Notes: a model not told the origin generated them from the letters alone. Shown: positions 47,040-56,053, counted from the first letter of the stretch. The stretch: DNA of 64,000 nt from Jannaschia sp. GRR-S6-38 (GCF_029853695.1 NZ_CP122537.1:62001-126000), one strand, 5' to 3'. A program made the numbers and translations.

Positions 47040-48055
47040 TCGGTCCATCCTTCGGGTATCCGCGCCGAGCCGCGCAGGACCAGCGGGCCCTCGATCTCGA
47101 TGCGCTGCGGCTGGCGCTGCGGGGTCTCGATCAGCGCCAGGATCTCGGCGACCGCGGCCTCGACCAGGCGGCGCACGGGCTGGCGCACCGTCGTCAGGTC
47201 ATAGGCGGCCCAGCCCGCGGGCGCGCTGTCGTCATAGCCCACCACGCTGACATCCTCCGGCACCGACAGGCCCAGGTCGTGGCGCAACAGGTCCATCACC
47301 GCCAGCGCCATGTGGTCGTTGCCCACGAAGATCGCGTCGGGCGGATCGGACCGCGCCATCATCGCGCGGGCGGCCTCGGCGGCGGCGTCGCGGCGGTAGA
47401 GCCCGTCGGCCAGCGCGTGCAGCGCCCGGCCCTCGCCCGCCAGCGCGTCGCGGAACCCCTCCAGCCGGTCGCGCCCGGTGGACGAGCCCTGCCAGCCCGA
47501 GACATGGGCGATCCGCCGATGGCCGCCCGCCATCAGGAACCGCGCCACCTTCCCGCCGCCCGCCCGATTGGCCGAGGTCACCGCCGACAGCCCCGAGCCC
47601 GCGACCCCGCGATTGAAGAGCACCACCGGCAGCCCCGCCGCCGCGCAGCGCCGCACCAGCTCGCCCGACAGGTTGACCGAGGCCGCGATCAGCCCGTCCA
47701 CCTGGTAATCCATCAGCTCGCCCACGACGCGGTCCAGCTCGGCCCCGGAATTGCCCACGGTGAAGATCAGCAGGTGATAGCCCCGCGCCTGCAGCGCATG
47801 GCTCAGCTTCTCGACCGCGTCGGCGAAGAAGGCATTGTCCAGATAGGCCACCACCAGCCCGATGATCCGCGACCGCCCGGTGATCAGGCTGCGCGCCAAC
47901 ACGTTCGGCCGGTAGCCCAGCGTCTCGGCCGCCGCGCGGACCCGCGCCTCCATCCCCGCGCTGACCGAGCTACCCTTCGAGAAGACGCGGCTCACCGCCG
48001 ACTGGCTGACCCCCGCCGCCCGCGCCACGTCGAGCGATGTGACCCGCTTGCCCAT
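47036..48055 (-). CDS. LacI-family transcriptional regulator
   Basis: A 339-residue regulator. The N-terminal LacI helix-turn-helix reads TSLDVARAAGVSQSAVSRVF, with the hinge-helix LGYRPNVLARSLITGRS. The sugar-binding-type domain follows from about residue 62 (IIGLVVAYLDNAFF) and contains VGYDDSAPAGW. ATG 48055 shares a base with the SDR stop (TGATG), and the downstream SnoaL gene overlaps by 4 nt, so it sits inside the operon it probably controls. Effector unknown. Confidence 0.88.
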   Translation of the reverse strand: MGKRVTSLDVARAAGVSQSAVSRVFSKGSSVSAGMEARVRAAAETLGYRPNVLARSLITGRSRIIGLVVAYLDNAFFADAVEKLSHALQARGYHLLIFTVGNSGAELDRVVGELMDYQVDGLIAASVNLSGELVRRCAAAGLPVVLFNRGVAGSGLSAVTSANRAGGGKVARFLMAGGHRRIAHVSGWQGSSTGRDRLEGFRDALAGEGRALHALADGLYRRDAAAEAARAMMARSDPPDAIFVGNDHMALAVMDLLRHDLGLSVPEDVSVVGYDDSAPAGWAAYDLTTVRQPVRRLVEAAVAEILALIETPQRQPQRIEIEGPLVLRGSARIPEGWTE

Positions 48056-48810
48056 CAGGCCGCCGTCCAGCCGCCATCGACCCGGAGCGCGGTGCCGGTG
48101 ACCAGCGCCGCGGCCTCGGAGGCCAGATAGACCACGGCGCCCATGATGTCCTCGACCCGGCCCACCCGCGGCAGCGCGATCTTGTCCTCGATCCAGGCGC
48201 GGCGCGCGGGGTCGGCGAAGGTCGGCTCGGTCAAGGGCGTGCGGATGAAGGTCGGGCAGATCGTGTTCACCCGGATGCCGCGCGGCCCCCATTCCAGCGC
48301 CATCGCCTTGGTCATGCCCTCGACCCCGTGCTTGGTCGCGCAATAGACCGCCCGCTCCGGCCCGCCGACATGGCCCATCTGGCTGGAGATCTGGATGATC
48401 GAGCCCGGCCCGGTCATGCGCTTCGCCACGCCCTGCGCCAGGAAATAGGCCGCGCGCAGGTTGATCGCCGTCACCGCGTCGAAATCGCCGGGCATGGTGT
48501 CGAGGGCGGGCGTGTGCCGCGCGAGCCCCGCGGAATTGCACAGAATATCGAAGGGCGCGCGATCGTCGAGCGCCGCCTCCACCGCCGCCAGGTCGGTCAC
48601 GTCCAGCGCCAGCCCGTCCGCCTCCAGCCCGACTTCGCGCATGGCCTCCGCGGCCTCCGCGACGGCGGCGGCGCTGCGCGCGGCCAGCGTGACCGCGGCG
48701 CCCGCCTCGGCCAGCGCCACCGCGCAGCCCAGCCCGATCCCGCGCGAGCCGCCGGGCACGAAGGCGCGCCGACCGTCCAGCCGGAACGAGGGGGTGCGGG
48801 GCAGGTCCAT
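48055..48810 (-). CDS. SDR-family oxidoreductase
   Basis: A 251-residue short-chain dehydrogenase. The cofactor motif is GGSRGIGLG (residues 20-28, T-G replaced by P-G), NSAGLARH is the NAG-type motif, and the catalytic S-Y-K is SSQMGH...YCATK. The C-terminal GTALRVDGGWTA is standard. Start at ATG 48810, with GGAGAG upstream. It is first in the operon with LacI, SnoaL-like and bicupin genes. It is probably a dehydrogenase of a sugar acid, polyol or similar; substrate unknown. Confidence 0.85.
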   Translation of the reverse strand: MDLPRTPSFRLDGRRAFVPGGSRGIGLGCAVALAEAGAAVTLAARSAAAVAEAAEAMREVGLEADGLALDVTDLAAVEAALDDRAPFDILCNSAGLARHTPALDTMPGDFDAVTAINLRAAYFLAQGVAKRMTGPGSIIQISSQMGHVGGPERAVYCATKHGVEGMTKAMALEWGPRGIRVNTICPTFIRTPLTEPTFADPARRAWIEDKIALPRVGRVEDIMGAVVYLASEAAALVTGTALRVDGGWTAA

Positions 48811-48860
48811 GGGCTCTCCGGAAAGGTGCATACGTAGTCAACCACTCGCCCCCCACCCGT

Positions 48861-48872
48861 TCAAGCGCTATC
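48861..48872. promoter_or_regulatory. Possible LacI-type operator upstream of the SDR gene
   Basis: TCAAGCGCTATC is an imperfect palindrome around the central C-G step typical of LacI-family sites (ideal TCAAGCGCTTGA). It lies about 50 bp before the SDR start. On the minus strand a TTGACT lies 25 bp nearer the gene. Confidence 0.35.
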
Positions 48873-48948
48873 GCGGGATCGATATCTGAACCCGGCCCGC
48901 GCGCCCCGCGTTCGGGTTCCGACGCCCTCCGGAGAAGCCGAGACGCCG

Positions 48949-49530
48949 ATGCCGCAAGCCACCGACATCCTCGACCAGCTCGACGACCTGGCCGAGCAGG
49001 AAGAGCAGCCCAGCATCGGCGACGTGAACGAACGGCTGGGCAACCGGTCGGTCGGCGCGCTGATGGCCATCCCCGCCTCGCTGGAGCTGACGCCGATCGG
49101 CGGCGTCCCCGGCGTGCCCACGCTCCTCGCCACCGTCATCGCCATCCTCGCCGTCCAGGTCGCGCTGGGACGCGATCACATGTGGCTGCCGGGCCTTCTG
49201 GAGCGGCGCAGCGTCGCCTGGGAGAAACTGAGGAACGCGGTGAACCGGCTCCGGCCCGCCGCGCGCTGGGCGGATGCGCATTTCGGCCGAAACATGACCC
49301 TCTTCGTCGACCCGCCCGCGCAGCGCGTCGTCGCCGCCGCGATCCTCGCGCTCTGCCTGACCGTGCCGCCGCTCGAACTCATCCCCTTCGCCTCCTCGCT
49401 GCCTATGGGGACGATCGTGATCTTCGGGCTGGGGATCCTGTTCCAGGACGGTCGGCTGATGGCACTGGGCTGGGTGGCCTGGGTGGGCGCGCTGATCGGC
49501 GTGGTGACGCTCTGGCCCGGCGGCGGCTAG
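48949..49530 (+). CDS. ExoD-family membrane protein
   Basis: A 193-residue protein of the ExoD (exopolysaccharide synthesis) family. SIGDVNERLGNRSVGALMAIPASLELTPIGGVPGVPT is the family N-terminal block (core NRSVGALMAIPASLE). Three or four hydrophobic helices follow, and GTIVIFGLGILFQDGRLMA is near the end. ExoD mutants of rhizobia are altered in exopolysaccharide and alkali tolerance; the biochemical role is unclear. It is divergent from the SDR gene and its end overlaps the convergent SnoaL gene by 4 bp. Confidence 0.85.
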   Translation: MPQATDILDQLDDLAEQEEQPSIGDVNERLGNRSVGALMAIPASLELTPIGGVPGVPTLLATVIAILAVQVALGRDHMWLPGLLERRSVAWEKLRNAVNRLRPAARWADAHFGRNMTLFVDPPAQRVVAAAILALCLTVPPLELIPFASSLPMGTIVIFGLGILFQDGRLMALGWVAWVGALIGVVTLWPGGG

Positions 49531-50474
49531 CGCGCGGCCAGCACCCGCATCCGCGCCAGCACATCGGTGCCCAGCTGCGCATGCACGTCCAGCAGGTCCA
49601 CCGTCACCCAGTTCTCGCGGATCAACCCGTCCTCCACGCGCCAGAAATCGAGCGAGCGCATCGTGATCCGCCGCCCCGTGGCGGGCAGGCCGAGCCAGCC
49701 GCCGCCCGACAGCGTCATCTCCATCCCCGGCCAGGCGGTGAAGCCGACATAATCGCCTTGCGCGAAGAAATGCCCCTGGTCGACCAGTCCGCGGCGGTCG
49801 GGCATGGCGTCGAGGAACGGGATCTGGTGGTGATCGCGAAACCCGCGGATGCCGCGCGCCGTGCCGATCCCGCCCGGCCCGTACCAGCTGCAGCGCGGGT
49901 GCCAGAAATCGGGCAGGCGCATCGCGGCCTCGCCCTGCGGGCTCAGGTGCAGGTGATCCAGCATCGCGCCCACCACGCGCTTCGCCGCCGCGCCGTCGCC
50001 CGCGGCCCGCGTGCCGTCCTGCGTCATCGGCCCCGGCACCCGGCCCGGGGCGCCCAGCGGCGGGGCCATCGGCCAGACGCCCGCCTGCGCCATCAGGTCG
50101 GGCAGGTCCCAGATCGCCTGCATCTCGACCGCGCGGCCGTCCTCGATGCGGAAGAACTCGTGAAACCGCAGCGCCGCCAGCCGGCCGGTCGGCGGGATGC
50201 CGAGAAACGGCGTCGCGAAGCACCCCGCGTAGTGCCCCGCCTGCCCCAGCCAGTCCTGCCCGTGCCCGTCGCGGCCACGGATCGCGATATCGACCCGCCG
50301 CTCGACATCCGGCAGCGCCGCCCAGAGCGGATCGAACGCCGCCGAGGCCAGCGCTTCGGGGCCGCGCAGATCGCCCAGCGGGTGGAACAGGTGGATCGCC
50401 GCATCCGGCGCGAAATCCGCCCGCAGCGCCGCGCGCATGCCCCCGGCATCGCAATCCGTCAGCGCGGCGATCAT
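49527..50474 (-). CDS. SnoaL-like (NTF2-fold) protein, two domains (second)
   Basis: A 315-residue protein again built of two SnoaL-like halves, split near residue 165. Motifs are AAIHLFHPLGDLRGPE, ALRFHEFFRIEDGRAVEMQAIWDLP and, in the second half, GIGTARGIRGFRDHHQ and DFWRVEDGLIRENWVTVDL. The ester-cyclase type pattern (FFRIEDGRAVE, WRVEDGLIRE) is clear. It is distantly related to 46071-47039. It lies downstream of the HisD-family gene, separated by a palindromic repeat. Confidence 0.72.
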   Translation of the reverse strand: MIAALTDCDAGGMRAALRADFAPDAAIHLFHPLGDLRGPEALASAAFDPLWAALPDVERRVDIAIRGRDGHGQDWLGQAGHYAGCFATPFLGIPPTGRLAALRFHEFFRIEDGRAVEMQAIWDLPDLMAQAGVWPMAPPLGAPGRVPGPMTQDGTRAAGDGAAAKRVVGAMLDHLHLSPQGEAAMRLPDFWHPRCSWYGPGGIGTARGIRGFRDHHQIPFLDAMPDRRGLVDQGHFFAQGDYVGFTAWPGMEMTLSGGGWLGLPATGRRITMRSLDFWRVEDGLIRENWVTVDLLDVHAQLGTDVLARMRVLAAR

Positions 50475-50491
50475 GTCCGCTTCCCCTGGCC

Positions 50492-50557
50492 GGAAGTACT
50501 TCGGAGAGCGCGAGAGGCGGTGCCTCTCGCCGGGCGGTGCGGGGGTCGATCCCCCGC
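50492..50557. repeat. REP-like element: GGAAGTACTTCGGA box plus two hairpins
   Basis: A box GGAAGTACTTCGGA is followed by the stem GCGAGAGGC/GCCTCTCGC with a 3-nt loop, then a second stem GCGGGGG/CCCCCGC with a 5-nt loop. The box is similar on the opposite strand to the box at 21859. It fills the gap between the HisD-family and SnoaL-like genes and may also end or stabilise transcripts. Confidence 0.5.
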
Positions 50558-50567
50558 GCCGCGCGCC

Positions 50568-51893
50568 CTACTCGGCCGCATCGCGATGCGGCGCGCCCGC
50601 GCCATAGGGCACGTTGACCCCGCCATAGCGCCGCACGCGGATGTTGCACTGCTCGGCATGGCCGACGAACCCCTCCTGCATGCAGAGCCGCGAGCCGTAT
50701 TCCCCGACCATCGTTGCCGCCGCGTCGGTCAGGATCCTCTGATAGCTGTGGGTCTTCAGGAACTTGCCGACCCACAGCCCGCCGGTATAGCGCCCCGCCT
50801 TCCGCGTCGGCAGCGTGTGATTGGTGCCGATCACCTTGTCGCCATTCGCCACATTTGTGCGCGGGCCCAGGAACAGCGCGCCGTAGCTGTGCATGTGCTC
50901 GAGATACCAGTCGTCGCGATCGGTCATGACCTGCACGTGCTCGGACGCGATCTCGTTGGCGAGGCGCAGCATCTCGTCATGGTCGTCGCAAAGGATCACC
51001 TCGCCGTAGTCGCGCCAGCTCGCGCCGGCGGTCTCGGCCGTGGGCAGGATCGTCAGCAGCCGGTCGATCTCGACCAGCACCGCCTCGGCCAGCCGGCGCG
51101 AGGTCGTCAGAAGCACCGCGGGGCTGTCATAGCCATGCTCGGCCTGGCCCAGCAGGTCGGTGGCGACCATCTCGGCATCGACGGTGTCGTCGGCGATCAC
51201 CATGGTCTCGGTCGGCCCGGCGAAGAGGTCGATGCCCACCCGCCCGAAGAGCTGCCGTTTGGCCTCGGCCACATAGGCATTGCCGGGGCCGACCAGCATG
51301 TGCACCGGCTCCAGCGTCTGGGTGCCGATGGCCATCGCGCCGACGGCCTGGATGCCGCCCATGACGTAGATCTCATGCGCGCCGCCCAGATGCATCGCGG
51401 CGATCACGGCGGGGTTGGGGCGGCCCTTGAAGGGCGGCGTGCAGGCCACGATGCGCGGTACGCCCGCGACGCTGGCCGTGGCGACCGACATATGGGCCGA
51501 GGCCACCATCGGGAACTTGCCGCCGGGCACGTAGCAGCCGACCGATTGCACGGGGATGTTCTTGTGACCGAGGATCACGCCGGGCAGGGTCTCGACCTCG
51601 ACGTCGCGCATCGACTCGCGCTGGACCCGCGCGAAGTTGCGCACCTGCTCCTGCGCGAAGCGGATATCGGCCAGCTCGCGCTCCGACAGCGCGCCGATCA
51701 GCGCGTCGATCTCGCCCTGCGACACGCGGAAGCTCTCGGGCGCGTAGCCGTCGAAGCGCTCCGACAAGTCGCGCACCGCGGCGTCACCGCGGGCCTCGAT
51801 ATCCTTCAGGATCTCTTCGACCGTCGCGCGGACCCGGGCATCGGCCTCGGCGCGATCGGCCTGCGATTTCGCGGTCTTCAGATGCTCGGCCAT
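50568..51893 (-). CDS. Histidinol-dehydrogenase-family dehydrogenase (HpsN/HisD-like)
   Basis: A 441-residue HisD-superfamily NAD-dependent alcohol dehydrogenase. [54 protein letters not shown] and [16 protein letters not shown] are the family blocks; the last holds the QxEH metal-site residues (QAEH). The terminal [13 protein letters not shown] differs from biosynthetic HisD. Relatives oxidise 2,3-dihydroxypropanesulfonate (HpsN) or other diols and no his genes are near. A catabolic role is inferred; the substrate is not. GGAGGGCGCC precedes ATG 51893. Confidence 0.82.
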   Translation of the reverse strand: MAEHLKTAKSQADRAEADARVRATVEEILKDIEARGDAAVRDLSERFDGYAPESFRVSQGEIDALIGALSERELADIRFAQEQVRNFARVQRESMRDVEVETLPGVILGHKNIPVQSVGCYVPGGKFPMVASAHMSVATASVAGVPRIVACTPPFKGRPNPAVIAAMHLGGAHEIYVMGGIQAVGAMAIGTQTLEPVHMLVGPGNAYVAEAKRQLFGRVGIDLFAGPTETMVIADDTVDAEMVATDLLGQAEHGYDSPAVLLTTSRRLAEAVLVEIDRLLTILPTAETAGASWRDYGEVILCDDHDEMLRLANEIASEHVQVMTDRDDWYLEHMHSYGALFLGPRTNVANGDKVIGTNHTLPTRKAGRYTGGLWVGKFLKTHSYQRILTDAAATMVGEYGSRLCMQEGFVGHAEQCNIRVRRYGGVNVPYGAGAPHRDAAE

Positions 51894-51978
51894 GGCGCCC
51901 TCCCCGGTGCTTGCAGGCAGGATAGGCCGCCCCGCCGCCCGGCGGAAGCGGCTTTTGCATACGATTGCAACCCGCGCG

Positions 51979-52968
51979 TCAGAGCCCGCGCAACCAATCC
52001 GCCATCGCCACGATGGCCGCCGGCGTGCCCCCCGGGCTCAGGATTTCGCCCGCGATGACATGCGCCAGCGGGTCGTCGCCCGCGGGCACCGTCACCCGCG
52101 AGACCGTCGCCGGCCCGCCCCAGGCGGCCGCGACCGACTCGGTCGCGGCGTGATCGACGACCCCGTCGGCGGGCGCGAACCAGAAGAGCGCGGGGACCTG
52201 CGCCGCGGCGAAATCGAGCGCCCTCGCATGGTCCAGCGCGGCCTGCATCGGCAACAGCGCGACGCTCGGGTATTCGGTCGTCCAATGGCGGCCATGGCGG
52301 TCGTTCAGGGGCGCGAAGCTGCGCGTCTCGCCCGCGACCAGCGGCACCCAGGCGCGGGCGGCGGGCCAGGACAGAAGCGCGCCGGCGGGGTTGGCGACGC
52401 GGAAATTGGGCGAGACGAGGATCAGGCCGGTCAGCGCCGCGCGCTGCGGCTCCAGCGCCGGATCGGCGGCGAGGATGGCGGCCAGCGTGCCGCCGGTCGA
52501 GGTGCCCATGACCACCACGCGCTCGCCCAGGCGGCGGCCGATCTCCATTGCCTCCGCCATGTCCTCCAGCCAGTCGCCCGCGCGGGCCTGCGCCAGCGCC
52601 GCGCCATCGCGCCCATGCCCCGTCAGCCGCGTGATGAAGACATTCGCGCCCAGCATCTCGCCCAGCCGGTCGGGCACGGGCCGCAGCTCCCACCCCGTGG
52701 CCGAGAAGCCGTGGACATAGATGAGGGCCAGGTCGGTCCGTTCGCCCGGCGCGCCGGCCCAGAGGATGCGCTTGGCCGCCTCGGGGTCCAGCCCCGCAAC
52801 CTGCGCCTCGGCATCGGCCAGCCAGCCCTCCAAGTCGGCGGGCATCGCGGAGGCGTCGAAGGCGATCTCGGTATCGACCGGCTCATAGGGCCCCGCGGCC
52901 CAGAGCCCGGCCAGCGCCACGCCCAGGCCCATGACCAGCGCCAGAAGCCCCCTCAGCAGCATCGTCAT
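51979..52968 (-). CDS. Alpha/beta hydrolase with N-terminal membrane anchor
   Basis: A 329-residue hydrolase. A hydrophobic N-terminus (residues 5-25) is a signal anchor or signal peptide. [23 protein letters not shown] begins the fold, and the nucleophile elbow is MGTSTGG (about 152-158). [12 protein letters not shown] supplies the acid and PLAHVI is near the catalytic His position. It resembles carboxylesterase and lysophospholipase-like enzymes. Substrate unknown. GGAGG lies upstream of ATG 52968. It stands alone on this strand. Confidence 0.8.
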   Translation of the reverse strand: MTMLLRGLLALVMGLGVALAGLWAAGPYEPVDTEIAFDASAMPADLEGWLADAEAQVAGLDPEAAKRILWAGAPGERTDLALIYVHGFSATGWELRPVPDRLGEMLGANVFITRLTGHGRDGAALAQARAGDWLEDMAEAMEIGRRLGERVVVMGTSTGGTLAAILAADPALEPQRAALTGLILVSPNFRVANPAGALLSWPAARAWVPLVAGETRSFAPLNDRHGRHWTTEYPSVALLPMQAALDHARALDFAAAQVPALFWFAPADGVVDHAATESVAAAWGGPATVSRVTVPAGDDPLAHVIAGEILSPGGTPAAIVAMADWLRGL

Positions 52969-53014
52969 CGTCGCGTCCTCCCCGCGCGGATGGGACAGGC
53001 GGGGCGTGCGCGCG

Positions 53015-53761
53015 TCAAGCGGTGGCGCGTTCGATCACCTCGGCGACGCTGCGTTCGATCAGGCGGAGCAGGTCGTCGGTCGAGAAGCGGTGATCGGCCC
53101 CGTCGACCAAGGTCAGCCGCATGTCCGGCCCCTCGGCGTGATCGAGCAGGCGCAGCGCGGTTTCGACCGAGACATCGGCATCCGCCGTGCCCTGCAGGAA
53201 CCGCGTCGGGACCGGCAGGGACAGCGGCGCGCGCAGGACCAGCCGGTCGCGCCCCTCCTCGATCAGGCGACGGGTGATGACATAGGGTTCGCCGTAATCC
53301 GACGGCAGCGCGACCCGGCCGTCGCGCGCCAGCGCCGCGCGCTGATCGGCGTCGAACCCGGCCCAGAACCCGTCCTCGGTGAAATCGGGCGCAGCGGCGA
53401 TGGTCACCAGCCCCGCGACCAGTTCGGGCCGGTCCCGCGCGATCAAAAGCGCGATCCAGCCGCCCATGGACGAGCCGAGCAGGACCTGCGGCCCCGTCGT
53501 GGCGGCGTCGATCACCGCCAGCGCATCCGCCGTCCAGTCGCCGATCGTGCCCTCTTCAAAGGCGCCCTCCGACTCGCCATGCCCGGAATAGTCGAGCCGC
53601 AGGAAGGCCCGGCCCTCCGTCCGGGCCCACTCCTCCAGCGCGACGGCCTTGGTGCCCTGCATGTCCGACTTGAACCCGCCCAGGAAGACGACGCCCGGCC
53701 CCCGCCCCGGCGTGGCGTGATAGGCGAGCCGGCGGCCCGCGCGGGTGATGTGATCGGGCAT
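53015..53761 (-). CDS. Alpha/beta hydrolase (ABHD10-like)
   Basis: A 248-residue soluble hydrolase. GVVFLGGFKSDMQGTKA is the oxyanion strand, FLRLDYSGHGESEG follows, the elbow is LGSSMGGW (Ser about residue 97), and DGADHRFS carries the catalytic His. The GFKSDM pattern resembles ABHD10-type thioesterases. Start at ATG 53761, with GGAGG six bases upstream; the frame is open much further but without support. It is divergent from the small charged protein gene. Confidence 0.83.
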   Translation of the reverse strand: MPDHITRAGRRLAYHATPGRGPGVVFLGGFKSDMQGTKAVALEEWARTEGRAFLRLDYSGHGESEGAFEEGTIGDWTADALAVIDAATTGPQVLLGSSMGGWIALLIARDRPELVAGLVTIAAAPDFTEDGFWAGFDADQRAALARDGRVALPSDYGEPYVITRRLIEEGRDRLVLRAPLSLPVPTRFLQGTADADVSVETALRLLDHAEGPDMRLTLVDGADHRFSTDDLLRLIERSVAEVIERATA

Positions 53762-53869
53762 CGGCGCCTCCCTCGTGGTTCCGCGAGCTTGGACCCGATG
53801 GCGCGGCGGCTTGCAAGCGCCGGGGACCCGATGGGGCCCGCCGGGCGTTGGGCGCGAAAGGAGGACCCG

Positions 53870-54085
53870 ATGGTCAAAGACAATCCCGACGGCCAGCAGC
53901 CGATGCCCGAAAGCCCCCACCGCCCCGGCGGCGACAAGGGCAACCCCTATGGCGAGAGCGAGGCCGCGCGCCGGCCCGAGGGCGGCAAGACGAAATACGA
54001 CAAGCCGGCGAAGGGCGCCGACGATTTCGCCACCGACGAGCTGCGCGAGAAGCGCATCCGCGGCAACGAGGCGCCGAAGGAATGA
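53870..54085 (+). CDS. Small highly charged disordered protein, 71 aa
   Basis: The ATG is preceded by AAAGGAGGACCCG, an excellent binding site. The 71-residue product is hydrophilic, rich in Pro, Gly, Lys, Glu and Asp (SPHRPGGDKGNPYGESE), without hydrophobic segments, and ends in RIRGNEAPKE. It looks intrinsically disordered. I do not recognise a family with a known function. It lies just before the ArsR-type gene. Confidence 0.7.
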   Translation: MVKDNPDGQQPMPESPHRPGGDKGNPYGESEAARRPEGGKTKYDKPAKGADDFATDELREKRIRGNEAPKE

Positions 54086-54099
54086 CATGAGACCCGCAA

Positions 54100-54139
54100 G
54101 TCACATGTCTTGACAAGTGACCAGATAGTCACCTATCAG
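54100..54139 (+). promoter_or_regulatory. Promoter with internal operator for the ArsR-AHSA1 gene
   Basis: TTGACA (54110-54115), an 18-bp spacer and TATCAG (54134-54139) form a good housekeeping-type promoter. Inside the spacer GTGAC and GTCAC (54117-54121, 54128-54132) form an inverted repeat, and another GTCAC is at 54100-54104. Seven bases after the -10 box comes ATG 54146, so the transcript would be leaderless. The layout fits autorepression by the encoded ArsR domain. Confidence 0.6.
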
Positions 54140-54145
54140 AATGCC

Positions 54146-54886
54146 ATGGATTCGGTCTTCAAGGCCCTCGCCGATCCGTCGCGGCGCGACCTTCTCGACG
54201 CGTTGCGGCGGGAAGACGGGCAGACGCTGTCCCAGCTCGAGGCGGCGCTGCCGATGTCGCGCTTCGGCACCGCCAAGCACCTGAAGGTCTTGGAGGAGGC
54301 GGGGCTGGTGACGCGGGTGAAGCGCGGGCGCTTCACCCATCACTACCTCAACGCGGTCCCGCTGGCGGAAGCCCTCGGGCGCTGGATCGAACCCTACAAG
54401 ATGGCGCCTGCCGTCCGGGGGGTGCTCGATCTCAAGGCTCGACTGGAGGGCACCATGGAACCGAAACCCGATTACGTGATGAGCACGTTCATCCGCTGCA
54501 CGCAGGACGCGCTCTGGGACGCGCTGACCCAGGCCGAGGCGGCGCGCCACTACCACCCCTTCACCCCAGAGGCGGTCCGCGACGGCGACGCGCTGGTCTA
54601 CAAGCTGCCCGATGGCAGCGACATGCTGGTCTGCCGCGAGCGGAGCCTGACGCCCAAGACCCGGATCGAGGCCACGTTCGAGCCGAAATGGGCCCCCGAC
54701 ATCCCGGCCTCGCGCTTCGTCTGGCTGATCGACCCGCAGGGGGAGTTCTGCCGCCTGACGATCGAGCATTACGATATCCCGCCCGGTGGCGAGGGCTATG
54801 TCGAAGGCTGGGAACGGCTGGTCGCCGGGCTCAAGACCTGGCTCGAGACGGGCGAGTCGGTCCGCTTCTCGGAGGGCGCGGCATGA
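54146..54886 (+). CDS. ArsR-family HTH fused to SRPBCC/AHSA1 domain
   Basis: A 246-residue two-domain protein. The N-terminal ArsR-type winged helix spans about residues 1-90 (VFKALADPSRRDLLDALRR, then MSRFGTAKHLKVLEEAGLVTRVKRGRF). The C-terminal SRPBCC/AHSA1 domain spans about 105-240 (YVMSTFIRCTQDALWDAL). No Cys metal site typical of metal sensors is seen; the AHSA1 half could bind a hydrophobic ligand. ATG 54146 is chosen; an earlier frame opening at 54110 would overlap the promoter. It overlaps the MAPEG gene by ATGA. Confidence 0.85.
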   Translation: MDSVFKALADPSRRDLLDALRREDGQTLSQLEAALPMSRFGTAKHLKVLEEAGLVTRVKRGRFTHHYLNAVPLAEALGRWIEPYKMAPAVRGVLDLKARLEGTMEPKPDYVMSTFIRCTQDALWDALTQAEAARHYHPFTPEAVRDGDALVYKLPDGSDMLVCRERSLTPKTRIEATFEPKWAPDIPASRFVWLIDPQGEFCRLTIEHYDIPPGGEGYVEGWERLVAGLKTWLETGESVRFSEGAA

Positions 54887-55296
54887 CCCCGGAACTCTGG
54901 TGGATGACCTGGACCGCGATCCTGGCCGGATCGCTGTGGATTCCATACATCGTGGGCATCAACACCGCCGCCCCGGGCACCTGGCCCGACGGGACCGACC
55001 CGTTCCGCACGCCGATGGATCCCAACCTGCAGCGGCCCTGGGTGCGGCGCGCCTTCCGCGCCCATCTCAACCTGCTGGAGCAGTTCCTGCCGATGCTGGC
55101 GTTGGTGCTGATCGCGCATGCGGCGGGCATCTCGAACGGGGCGACGGTCTGGGCGACGGGCGTCTTCTTCGCCCTGCGCCTGGCCCATGCGGCGGGGATG
55201 ATCACCGGGGTGGCGCGGATGCCGCTGCGCCCGATCATCTTCGTCTCAGGCTGGGTCTGCATCCTCGTGGTCGCCGGGGCCATCCTCCTGGCCTGA
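54883..55296 (+). CDS. MAPEG-family membrane protein
   Basis: A 137-residue protein with four membrane helices (about 8-25, 66-85, 90-108 and 115-136). The MAPEG motif region reads [20 protein letters not shown] (residues 55-74) with the family's R-x-x-x-x-H-x-N-x-x-E core. The family includes glutathione-dependent detoxifying enzymes. It overlaps the ArsR-AHSA1 gene upstream by 4 nt, and its last 51 bases overlap the end of convergent rlmE. Confidence 0.82.
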   Translation: MTPELWWMTWTAILAGSLWIPYIVGINTAAPGTWPDGTDPFRTPMDPNLQRPWVRRAFRAHLNLLEQFLPMLALVLIAHAAGISNGATVWATGVFFALRLAHAAGMITGVARMPLRPIIFVSGWVCILVVAGAILLA

Positions 55297-56010
55297 CCGG
55301 CCGCGGAAGCCCTGCGCGACGACGAATTTCTCCGAACTGTCGGCCCGGCTCGCGCCGGGCTTGACGTTCGCCACCTTCGCGAAGTTCGACTTCAGCCGCT
55401 TCTGCAGGTCGCCCTCGGCCCCGCCGGCCAGCACCTTGGCTACGAAGGTGCCGCCGGGCGCCAGCACGTCGAAGGCCAGCTCGGCCGCCGCTTCGCAGAG
55501 CGCGATGATCCGCAAATGGTCGGTCTGCTTGTGCCCCGAAGAGGCGGCGGCCATGTCCGACATGACCACATCCGCCTCGCCGCCCAGCCAGCCCTTCACG
55601 ATGTCGTCCGCACCGTCGGCCATGAAATCGAGCACGTGGATCTCGGCCCCGGGCACCGGCTCGACCTCCTGCAAGTCCAGCCCGATGATGCGGCCCTGTG
55701 CCTTCTTCGGGTTCGCCCCGTCGGAATTGATCCGCGGCACCGCCACCTGCAGCCAGCCCCCTGGCGCGCAGCCCAGATCCACGACGCGCGCGCCGGGCAC
55801 CAGGAAGCGGTACTTGTCGTCGAGTTCCATGATCTTGAACGCGGCGCGGCCGCGATAGCCCTCGGCCCGCGCGCGCTGCACGTAAGGGTCGTTGAGCTGC
55901 CGCTCCAGCCATAGCTTCGAGGACAGCTTGCGCCCTCGCGCGGTCTTGACCTTCACGGTCAGGTCGCGCCGTCCGCGGCCGGAGGTGTTCTTGATCGGTT
56001 TCTTCGCCAT
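55246..56010 (-). CDS. rlmE: 23S rRNA 2'-O-methyltransferase RlmE (FtsJ/RrmJ)
   Basis: A 254-residue SAM-dependent methyltransferase that modifies U2552 of 23S r[18 protein letters not shown] [31 protein letters not shown] (SAM motif) and [19 protein letters not shown] are present; the K-D-K-E tetrad is K59 (FKIMEL), D of MSDMA, K of FVAKVL and E of [13 protein letters not shown] 19-residue acidic tail ([11 protein letters not shown]) exceeds the usual family end and overlaps MAPEG on the other strand. Confidence 0.92.
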   Translation of the reverse strand: MAKKPIKNTSGRGRRDLTVKVKTARGRKLSSKLWLERQLNDPYVQRARAEGYRGRAAFKIMELDDKYRFLVPGARVVDLGCAPGGWLQVAVPRINSDGANPKKAQGRIIGLDLQEVEPVPGAEIHVLDFMADGADDIVKGWLGGEADVVMSDMAAASSGHKQTDHLRIIALCEAAAELAFDVLAPGGTFVAKVLAGGAEGDLQKRLKSNFAKVANVKPGASRADSSEKFVVAQGFRGRSGQEDGPGDHEDADPA

Positions 56011-56053
56011 CGCCCGCCCTTAGCCGCGCCGCGCCGGGAAGCCAACGCCCGGC

